DNA of 64,000 nucleotides. It comes from Multifurca ochricompacta (Eukaryota > Basidiomycota > Agaricomycetes > Russulales > Russulaceae). This document shows, piece by piece, positions 35,901 through 46,000 of the stretch. Location of the stretch: positions 299,720 through 363,719 of the forward strand of contig WTXG01000025.1 in assembly GCA_022496185.1 (NCBI GenBank), in the 5' to 3' direction. A program made the position numbers and the translations under genes. The notes under the pieces were generated by a model. The model ran no database searches. It worked only from the letters and a program-made list of their open reading frames with translations, and had not been told where the DNA came from. Numbering within the stretch: the stretch's first letter is position 1; every line of letters begins with the position of its first letter.

Positions 35901-36476
35901 TGGGGGTGTGGGCATCGGTTCGTCTTTATCTTTGATTTCAGGATGCGCGCATGGCCCTTTTTGTTGCTGACCTCTGGTATGGTTTTTGAGGGTAACATAT
36001 CAGCTAGCTACAAATTGTTAATTCACCTGACCATGGAATCACATTAAGATATCTCATACCTCTTCATTACTTATTTCCATGGCATTGCTAGGATCATCTG
36101 ATCCATCCTCAGCAGAAGAAGCGCTAAAATCAGCATCGTCTACATCACTATTGACATCATTCATGACAGCTTGCTTGCGCTTCACAGAGGTCTTGTGTTT
36201 GAGAGAATGTGCAGGCGCCGGTGGGATGATTGTACAGGATTCCCAAACTCATCAAGCTTCTCCACAGCAATAGCTGCGGCTAATCTGTACCTGCAGTGGT
36301 TGGACTGGACGAGAGCGTTGACCTGGAAGGATAAGTATTTCATAGCTGCACTCAAATTTCACTTGAATGAACTATTTACTACCTTGGTTTATGTGAGAAC
36401 ATGGTCGAATAGGTTTGGGAGTTTTTGATGCATCAAGCTGTTGACCTTCTGGTCCTTGGGCAGGCTGATCTGTCAT
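32972..36476 (-). CDS. hAT transposase (BED-like zinc finger, RNase H-like core, hATC dimerisation domain)
   Basis: A multi-exon minus-strand gene. It starts MTDQPAQGPEGQQLDASK (36476), followed by an acidic segment (NDVNSDVDDADFSASSAEDG, exon near 36080-36190) and KRSPIYLFYEVITNGPYNTP. Then comes a Cys/His stretch HYHCLHGAHRICTIKKTMKS, a BED-like finger. LLTEWIVACDQPFDEVEKPE and the second catalytic Asp block IIALVMDNASNNNTLVKSLE follow, with LRCMPHTIHLAA, an acidic insert, LDVRTQWLSTHQML and the C-terminal dimerisation motif SAVAVERIFSGGHDTISLRR ending at 32972. This is the standard order for hAT transposases. Exon junctions were judged only by frame and GT-AG, so exact borders are approximate. 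I see no unambiguous disabling mutation, but the boundaries are not certain enough to claim activity. Confidence 0.82.
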
Positions 36477-37263
36477 GGTAAGGCAAAGTTGTAAGACTCC
36501 ACCACATGGATAGAGGATCTATTTATTGCATCTTGGGGCCTCCTTAACGCAGCAATCTCACCGCAGTCAACAGAAAATTGAGCATTGTCCTTGTTCTTTG
36601 GATTAAATCATAATAACAGTAGCTTCATGAAAAATGGAAGCGTACCGGCTGTTGAGATGGGCCGCTAGCGACTGGATTGTCGGGGCTCCTGATCTAATGA
36701 TTATGATAAGATAATCTAAAGTGCGTCAGATAGTTGATTCAGAGACATTGCACACACAACACATTCCTTCTTTCTTGTCACATTTAAATAACTATATTTA
36801 TTCTACTTAATGTCATGCTCCTCTGAGCAGTATAAAAGGTTGCTACTCTGTAAGCATTCACTTCAGTTTTGACCACATAAACTGAACTGAGTACTAGTTA
36901 GTTTATCTTATCTCTTGTCTTTACTATATTTAGCTAACGCTTATCTGCTATCTAAATAGGTAAAGATTCTATATTGGGGGAGTTTTGGTGGCTTAATTAC
37001 AAGATTAAAGCTCATTTATTCAATGCCGTCTATGCCATCTAATGCCATCTACGGCCGTTTTTTGACGGGTTTGGACGGCGTTTGCTGTACCCATAACCGT
37101 CCGTCTCAATTATTGACTTGAGCTGGTACAGTACGGGTATGGCACTGTACTACAGCACCGTCATACCATAGGGTACGGGTACGGCACGCAGCCCTATGCA
37201 AGTTCTTTACTTGCATCATGCATTTTGGACATCCAGCCTGGGATATCCTGGTCAAGGAGATAC

Positions 37264-37838
37264 TGTCAAGAACTGACACCCTAGAAAACCTCCTGACCCC
37301 CCGGAAATCCCCAGATGCTCCCAGAGACCTTGTAGAACCCTCAGAGACAAAAATAACCCTAGATTAAGACCAGAGAAGGGCTGGTCCAGACCAGGGCCAG
37401 ACTCCTGCCAAATTGGAGACCTGTGGGAAGAGTACTAACAGAACCCCACAATGCCTAAACAGCAGTCCACAAACTGCGGACTGCGGACTGTGGATTCCTA
37501 AGCCCAAAAGTGGGGCTATTCTCATTGGTGGATCAGTAGGGAGTTAAAGCGAAGTTAACCTCCCCTAAAGTGGTGCACAGACCAAAGTCCTGGTTGTAAT
37601 TACATATATAAACCCTTTGGGAATAGAATGGACAGCTCCAGACTGTCCACTTGTGATCTGGTTCCTGATTACCTGGGAGATTAGCCCCACCTTGTGGAAG
37701 GCTTCTCATCCCTTGCCCTTGAGCTGTTCGCTTCATCTCTCTTGCACTTTCACCCTCACTCTCACCTTTTGCCCACTTCCAAATCCCTTCCCCTCGCATA
37801 CAACCCACTGTCCAGGCAGTCGACAGTGAGTTGTAACA
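37264..37838. mobile_element. Solo LTR family C (575 bp) with 5-bp TSD
   Basis: Starts tgtcaagaac, ends gttgtaaca, and is flanked by gatac on both sides (37259-37263 and 37839-37843). A paralogous unoccupied site, aaggagataagcacttggac, is present at 38031-38050. A TATA-like catatataaa lies near 37602. No coding content. Confidence 0.9.
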
Positions 37839-37843
37839 GATAC

Positions 37844-38120
37844 GCACTTGGACACAGTGTGTTCATTTATGGCTACTCAAGATCCCTCAAAATTCCTATT
37901 TTATGTTCATAAGATTAAGATAATTTATTATTCTATTTTTATTTTATTATTCTGGTTTCAATTTTATATGAGTGCGACTGTTCTTTGCATTTCTGCACAT
38001 TTTGGATAAGTGGCCCAGGCCATCCCAGTCAAGGAGATAAGCACTTGGACACAATGTGTTCATTTATGGCTACTCAGGATCCTTCAAAAATTGTTGGTTT
38101 ATGTTCAGAAGATTAAAAGG
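37844..38120 (+). repeat. Diverged direct duplication flanking the solo LTR C region
   Basis: The segment gcacttggacac...ttcatttatggctactca at 37844-37920 is repeated with small changes at 38041-38116, and the sequence just upstream (gtcaaggagata) also recurs (37251-37262 and 38029-38040). It shows a short tandem duplication that predates the solo LTR C insertion. Confidence 0.75.
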
Positions 38121-38418
38121 ATCCTTTATTTACATTATCATTTTATTATTCTGGTTTCATTTCATACAAGTGTGACTGTCCTGGTCCCTGGATGCACAAT
38201 TCTGTGCATTTAAGTCAACCTTCCTTAATAGGAGGGGGGTCAGACCACCATGCAATGCAATGTAGTTGCTGCCCCATGCAGCTTGTAGATACATGCGGGC
38301 CTTGTTTCAATAAAGTAATTTGATAATTAAATTATAGAATAGTCTATATTAGTCTAGAGTGTATTTTAGATAGTGCCAGACTGGTGGAAATGATCGCGTG
38401 TTAATAAAACAAATGCAT

Positions 38419-39513
38419 TGTCACGGCTCTACTTTATTTTTCCTTTTATTTTTCTCCCTTGAGGATCACATGACTGTGGGAAAGATTACCCAGCAGTCTC
38501 AACACGTGATCATGGGAATGTAGTCGTGACATGGATCATGTGACCAAGTCACATGTAATAGTCACATGCTGCTTAGTCAGCACAAGAGCCACTCAACAAT
38601 AACAAGTCGATTCTCTATTGTGTTTACCACAATAGGCAAGGCCCCACAGTCTGGACGGTTCTAGACCAAGTGGAGCTGGATAAGAGGAGCCCAGCCTAGA
38701 AGGTTCTAGGTAAGTGGAGCTCTAGATAAGGGCCCAGGTTGGGCCATGGCCAATTTTAGCACAGAATCACATGTATCAGTAGATAGACGTGTTCCAGACC
38801 TACGGGCTAGACTACATATCAGTTATCTACTCCACAGTGACGTCATTATGACATCACACTGTGGAGCATGATCAGTCAGCAGAGTAAAGCAGCTTACGAA
38901 TCACAAAGATAAGGCTCAGTCAGCAATACAGCTGACTGATACTTGCTGATTCTTGCTTACACTTACTGCTTACCTCGTTACACTGAGAAATGTATATAAG
39001 ACCCTCTGTAACAGCCTGTAGCCCCCATCTTGTCCTCTTGGGGCTGCAGGTGAGTAACTATCTACACAAGTTCGATACATAGTGCTAATGGTATCCTGCC
39101 TCCCTGTGTGACTCGATCCTTTGGATCTTGTCCTCTTGGGGCTGCAGTTTCTTCCAGTTTTATAGAAGCTCCCCATGAACAGAAGGTCACCAAGTCAAGC
39201 ACCAAAGCTGTAGGACGGTCGTAGAATACCTTACCTACGGTGTTGACAGTGGCTGGATAAGGTCCCCTGCGTGTGCTAGGGTTAGGCACACCCCTGAGGT
39301 ACTAGGGATAGGTACACAATAAAGCAGCACTTGGGGCTGCAGTTTCTTCCAGTTTCAGAACGCCGTCATCGTGGTTGCAAAACCACAGTGGGTGACACAG
39401 TTCCTGGTCATTACTTGACGCGTGACGTTTGCCTCCGCGGTACGCCCAACGACTTAGGTCACTTCCCTTTGCCCTTCCTGTTTCTAAGTGTACACGGAGC
39501 TTCACCCGTTACA
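38419..39513 (+). repeat. 5' LTR of element A with 195-bp internal insertion
   Basis: Matches the 907-bp 3' LTR except for an 8-nt deletion near 38670, scattered point changes and an extra 195 bp (39161-39355) ending in a second copy of the 26-bp sequence that precedes it (39135-39160 and 39330-39355). A TATA-like tatataag at about 38992-38999 is a likely LTR promoter. Confidence 0.9.
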
Positions 39514-40083
39514 TTAGGACAAGATTGTATCCTACGTGTCCTCCCAGTTTCGGGCCGGCACTTTAAATCCTTTCTTACAGCAGTAGTAGTGTTTCACACA
39601 GTCTTAGTTACAACCCCTGGGGTCGGAGGCCTGATCAGACAGTAGCTGAGTTGAGCCAATAATTCATAGCCGAGGCGGTGATCAGAGATATACCCGAGTA
39701 GTGGTTATCCTGGTTGCTTGGTCATTCCAAACTCGAGTTGTCGTGTTTACACGCGCTTGGGGATCATCTGTGCCGGATCTCCTACCAAGGAGTGTAAAAC
39801 TGGGCAGAGCTGAGGGGGCCCCGGGAAACCAGTGACGAACTCAGAGAGACATCTGTCAGAACCGATTTCAGAGCACTTGGGCTCGTGTCCCTTGTGTGAG
39901 AGGCAGCCAATAGGTCAAGGAGACTGCGGCAGACAGCCTTGGGCTCTGTAACTTCCCACATCATTTTTCCTGGTGTTTGTCATTACCGCCGGAGCTTGGC
40001 TAGTGCACTCTTGTGTGCATTAGTATTCGCCTCTTTGGTTGACACACCCTTTCATCCTGTGCTTAGCGTTGCGCGGCACTTGT

Positions 40084-43000
40084 AACATCGAAACACACCA
40101 AAACTACGACGCTTCTGGTCCAGCGGACCAGCTTCCATACCTTTTTCCACAACGCCGCGTATTCCGTGGGTTGACCGTATCATCCGGCGCGCTCGAGAGC
40201 GTGTCCAACAACTTCGAAGGAGAGGAAGACACATTTTAACGCCGCCGCTTCCTATTCAGGAGCAGCCGCATCAGGAAGACGTGACTGCGGAGAACATTCT
40301 CCCGCAACACCCCGACTTCCCTTTTACTTTCAACAATCTTCCCTCGACAGTCTCCTTCGATCTCGCATATCATTACCGTTGGGATAACACCCAAGAAGAA
40401 CATTTTGCCACATCTGCCTCTTCTACTATAGAAGGATCAGAAGGCGCTCTCTCCACTTCCCCTACTCTCCGCGAAGCCAACAACATCGTTTGTTATGTCC
40501 GGTGTGAGACGTTCTGCACGACTTGTGCGACAGCTTCGTTCGTGTATTCAGATAAGAGGTCAATAGGACCTCTTGGAGTTCAGATGGATGAGTCAACGTC
40601 AAAGGGGCTGTTCCCTAGTGACGATGTTGAGCGGAAGGTGCCGGAAGCACTGAGACGATCGAGTCAAAGGTTTCAAGGGGAAGTCCAGAAGACAAACACC
40701 GATGTATTCAATAAGTCGAGTCTGAGGTTTACATGGTAACTACAGCGGACTTATATACGTAATCGAATGAGCGTCTAAAGATAAGAATCACGGAGTCAAG
40801 TGGGCCCAAATAACTGGAAGCGGAGGGCGTAAAGCCGGGCTTCTACTGATAGGGAATTAAGTAAGTGTCCGGTCGTACGATAAGAAGATAAACGATAAGC
40901 AGAGATAAGGGCAGCCAAAGATACATAAACAAACTGGTCACGGGGATGGGTGGAGAGCATGTGATGGGTCCCACGATGGAGACGTGATCTGATAGTGGAG
41001 AGTGGGCGGCAGGGAAGGGTCGTTGTGAGGTAAGAAAAAGAATACTGGCACGGATGGGGTTTGTAACATCACCCCCTCTTCTGGTTCTAGCAGTCCCGGC
41101 TAGAAACGACTCGTACCATCATCATCCTGCACCAGCTCTAGGTAGTCATCAGCTACATTACGATCGTCCATTTGATACGTCTCCATCTCCTGCGGGCATG
41201 CATGGGTGCGGAGGAAGCCGTACGGGCCGCGCTGACCACAGGCGCGGCATAGGTCGTAGACGGGGCAGTCGATTTCTTTATGCCCGGCATTGTGACGAAG
41301 GCACTTGCCGCACCAGCCCGACGGGTTATTGATTGTCGGGGCCACCCCTACGCGTCGGAAGATGCAATGCCGGCTCCAATGAAGATTGCTGCGGCAGTGT
41401 CGACACCACTTGCGGTTGAGAGGGCAACTCCAACTGATGTGATACTTGCTATCACAGCGCCAGCAGGTTTCCCCACGCGGATTCTCGTGCAACCGCGGCA
41501 TCTCGAGTCGGTTTGGTAGTAGTGTCGGGGCAGCTCCCAGCGTGCGAGGAGGGAGAGGTCGAGCATAGGTGTCGGCGTACCTTTCAGCGATTGTCTGATA
41601 GGCATCCCCTGCCTCCAACCTCTTCCTAATGTCAACAATCTCCTGTTCCAACTGGAACATCCCATTCGTCAGCCTGGCCATCATTTTTGTGTGCTCCTTG
41701 TACTGCTGGTTCAATGTCCTCCGTAGGGTGATACTCTTCCGCAGCCTCATGACCTCCGCCTTGAGGCGTGGCAACCTCATGTCGTTTATTACCTCGTCGA
41801 TCGCGAAGGCACGACAGTCCTCCGCAGAAAGGTGGCCCAGCTGTTCATCAGTCATTGTGTGGTGAAGTCGTCCCGTATACCTTTCTTCCAAATAAACCGG
41901 GGCTCCGTAAACTGGCCCATTCTTCTTCATACATCCCGCCACGTCCATCCCCCCGTTGGTGTAATAGATGTACTTCGCAATGGCCTTGGAACCATCTGCC
42001 ATCGTGATCTCTAGGGGGAAGTACATTGACGAGTTAGGGTTATTGGGGATGAAGGGGAACTCCGGGGCCTCGTCATCAATCTCCCCATTGAGTAGGTCAT
42101 TGGGGTGGGGTTCTTCACAGTGGGTAAAGTCATCGTTCGGGTTAGGGGACTGATTCTTGGCGCGGGTCTCAGCAGCATTGTAGTCGATGGGAGAAGAGGG
42201 ACGAGAGGAGGGGTGAGCGGAAGGGAAGCTCTCGATGATGGTCATTGGGGAGGCGAAGGCGTCAATGGCAGCAGAGGCAGCGATGAAGGACATGATAGAC
42301 AGTTCGGTGGTAGTAATTTGCTGAGAGGGCATATACTGGGGGAATCGTCTATGGGTTGAGATTGCTCCCTTTTAACTATTCCTGGGCGCTTCTGGATGTC
42401 GGGCATGGAACTCTGAGATAAGGACCGGGGCAGAGATATCTCCGGCTGGTTCCCATGAGTTGTCAGAGGCTGGGAATCCCTTCCACTTAATCAGGTAATG
42501 TAGTTTGCGCCCTCGGCCCTGTCGTTTCGAGTCTAGAACCCGTTCTACTTCCCATTCTTCTTCTCCGTTGATAAGGTCAGGAGGGGGTCTCGAGAAGTTT
42601 TCTCCATATAGAGGTGTCTCCTTATAGGGCGTAAGCAGCTTGGCGTGGAAGACCGGGTGAATACGCCATGTGGGGGGAGTTCTAGTTGGTATGACACATC
42701 CGACAACTTCCTTGTTATCTTGAAGGGTCCGTGACGTCGGGGCGCTAGCTTGGCAGTTGGGTGTGACGTGTGGATGTTCTTCCCTTCCAACCATACCAGG
42801 TCGTTGGTCCGATAAGGTGTGAACCTTGTGGACTTCTCAGCCAGGGTCTTTTGCGCCTTCAACAGGTTTTCATTGGCTGATTTCCTAATCTCCTCCCATT
42901 GGTCGATGCGTTGTGTAGCCGAAGGGACATTCGTCGGCTTTCCTGTCCATGTGGCTCGGGGTGTCCATCCCATGATAAGCGAGAATGGGGAGTGTTTCGT

Positions 43001-46000
43001 GGTACCATTGGGCCAAGAATTGTGGGCAAACTCTGCCGTCGCGAGCCAGTCAGCCCAATCGTCCTGTCGTCCGTTGCACCAGAACCGAAGGTACTGTTCA
43101 AGCCACTGATTTGTTCTTTCCGACTGTCCATCTGTCTGTGGATGATACGCTGTAGAGATGTTCTGGGCAATGTTCAGTGTTTTACAGAGCGCTCTAGCAA
43201 ACGCAGACGTGAAGCGTGGGTCGCGGTCTGAGATGATCTTTTCAGGGAGGCCATAGTGTCTGTAGACGTGATCCAGGTAAAGTTTGGCCACTCCTTCTGC
43301 TGTGATGGACTCGTTGCAGGGTATGAACAATGCCGCTTTCGAGCAGTCGTGATCAGTGATGGTCAGGACTGAGTCAAAACCTCTGGAAATGGGGAGTTTG
43401 ACGATGAAATCCATGGCAATAGTCTGGAATGGTTGTGAGGCCGTCGGCGTAATGGGGAATGGTGCTGGTGGTTGCGGGTGCGTGTTCACTTTGTTGGCCT
43501 GGCAGTCTGCGCATCCCTTCACATACTCCTCCACATCTCTTTTCATGTTTGGCCACCAGTAGTCGCATTTGGCAAGAGCGTAAGTGTTGGCAATGCCAGG
43601 GTGTCCTGCAGAAGGGAGGTCGTGGTGAAAATGGATCACCCCCCTCTTAATGTTGTCACCACCGGTGACAACGAGCCGATCCCCGTCCTTCCACCACAAG
43701 CCGTCAATCTTCTTCAGATTGTGTGCATCGGCCCATGCTTCGCATAATTGCTGATTCATATTTTGGGACACTTGGGCCCATAGATCCATATCATGAAGAC
43801 TGACGACTGCCGTCCTTGCGAAGACCTCCTCTGGGAGTACTGTGATATTAGTATTATCCTCCTCGCCATCGTTCAGGTCTGGCCGTCGTGACAGTGCATC
43901 TGCTCGTGCGTTGCGACTTCCTGCAATGTGTTTAAGCACGAAGTTGTATTCTTCCAATTCTAAGACTTCGCGAGCAACTCGTCGACTGATCTTGTGGGGT
44001 TCCTTCCAATACAGCAGATTGGAGTGATCGGTGTGAATAATAGTCTTATGAGGAGTTCCCGCTAGGTAGGGTCGCCAATGTCGCAATGCTTTTATGATGG
44101 CCAGTAATTCCCTGTCCCATATGTCATAATTCCGTTCCGCCGGTGAGAATGTCTCCGAGTAAAAGGCCACAGGATGAAGGAGTCCCGCCGTATCCCTCTG
44201 ATTCAAGACAGCACCATTCGCGAAGTGGGATGCATCAACCTCAAGTTCGAAAGGTTTCTGTAAATCTGGTTGTAACAGGACCGGTTCTGAGCCAATAATG
44301 TCGCGAATTTGTTCGAAAGCTGTCTGATGTTCTTCTGTCCAATGCCAGGGGATGTCTTTCTTTAGTAATCCATTTAGCGGTTGAGCGATTCCTGAGAAGC
44401 CCCGAACAAAGCGTCGATAGAAGTTACAGAAACCAATGAACGATCGCACATCCTTGACACATGTGGGTACTGGCCATTCCCGAATTCCTTGCACTTTTAC
44501 GGGATCCATTCGGACTTGTCCTCCTTCTAATATAACTCCCAGGTACTCTACACTGGTTTGTTCGAACGAGCATTTGGCGGGCTTGAGATATAGATCATGT
44601 TCGTGTAGAATATCCAGTACCTGATGTACTCGTTCCGGTGATGGATCAGATCGTGTTCAGTGGCCACCAGTATGTCGTCCATGTAAACCACTACTTCGCC
44701 GGTAAGAATGAGGTCACGGAATATGTGATTCATCATCGATTGGAAGGTGGCAGGTGAGTTAGTAAGGCCAAAGAACATAACGTTCGGTTCAAAGAGTCCC
44801 TGATTGGTCTTAAAGGCCGCCTTGCACTGGTCCCCTTCTTTGATCCGAATGTTATTGTAACCCCAGCGGACGTCCATTTTGGAAAACAAAGACTTATTTC
44901 TCATGGTATCAATAAGTTCGGAGATGAGTGGCAAGGGGTAGGCGTTTTTTACAGTGTAGGCGTTTATCCGTCGGTAATCCTGAACAGGTCGAAGTTTGCC
45001 GTCTTTCTTCTTAATGAAGAAGAATGGCGACGTGTAGGGTGATTTCGATGGACGGATATACCCCTTTGCAAGATGCTCCTCGAGGAATGCCGTGAGCGCG
45101 GTCTGTTCTGCCTGTGACAATGGGTAAATTTTACAGTCGATGGCTGATGGGGTGTCGGGTATGAAGTCAATGGCATGGTCCCATGGTCGTATAGGAGGAA
45201 AACGTTGCGATTCCTCCTCCGAGAACACTTTCCAGTGTCGATGGTATTCCACCGGTACCACCTCTTCGAATGTTTTCTCTGTACGTCCTTCCACTGCTTT
45301 CTGCGCAAGTTCCGATGCTTTGGTGACGAAGCAGTATCCCGGGTCCTCTTTGCCTACTTCTGCCTTGTGTGCCAAGGAGTGTCAGACTGTGTAATCGTAC
45401 CCTATTGACGTGATGAGCACAGGGTAAGAGTCCTTGTCCATTGTCGCATTGCCCCAGTTAATCTTTGGTTCGAATGCGGCAAGCCAGGGATATCCCAGGA
45501 CCAAATCTTCTTCACCTAAGTTGGTAATGAGGAAGCGTATGACTTTTGTTCTTTCTCCTACTTGGACATTGAGGTCAGTATAATGTGTGATTTTTCCGGC
45601 CCGATTGGCGGTTCCATCTATGTTCCAGATATTCTTTTCCTGGGGAAGTGCCAGCATTCCCAATCCCATGGTTTTCACCATTCGCGGGCTGATGAAGTTG
45701 TCAGTAGCTCCTGAGTCGATCAGGATATCGCGATCGGCCGTCCTCTGTGTAGTTTCGAAATGTACTGGTATTTTCAAAGATTTGAAGCGACTAGTATACA
45801 CAGAGGTTACATGTAATGCTCGTGCCCAGGCCGAAGGGTTTGAGCCAATTAAAAATCCTTTTTTGCGAATGCCTTTTCTACCAAAATGGCTCGTACTTCT
45901 TCACTTTCCTTCATCATGTTTCCCCATATCTCTTGCGCCTTTTCTTCTTTGTCGGTGACTTTTTATTGACAGTTGGCGGGTTGTTATGGATTGGTGTAAC

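Larger units (their letters stand above)
29084..37196 (-). mobile_element. hAT-superfamily DNA transposon with nested insertions
   Basis: Terminal inverted repeats tagggctgcg (29084) and cgcagcccta (ending 37196). Subterminal tacagtacgggtacgg-type repeats occur at both ends, and a hAT transposase lies on the minus strand (32972-36476). The same two termini recur at 63713 and 63773, supporting the boundaries. The 8-bp flanks do not match (tttgtagg left, tgcaagtt right), so either recombination has swapped an end or the two ends come from different copies. Inside it sit a 502-bp non-autonomous hAT (29614-30115) and a nested pair of solo LTRs (30310-32479). Confidence 0.75.

Noticed and set aside
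40039..40239. Separate small ORF upstream of ORF0 in element A
   Set aside because: Overlaps the ORF0 frame in another phase, with no domain and no continuation across element B.
41100..42332. ORF3 of element B as an envelope gene
   Set aside because: No signal peptide, transmembrane or fusion-like hydrophobic segment; four zinc-knuckle-like motifs instead.
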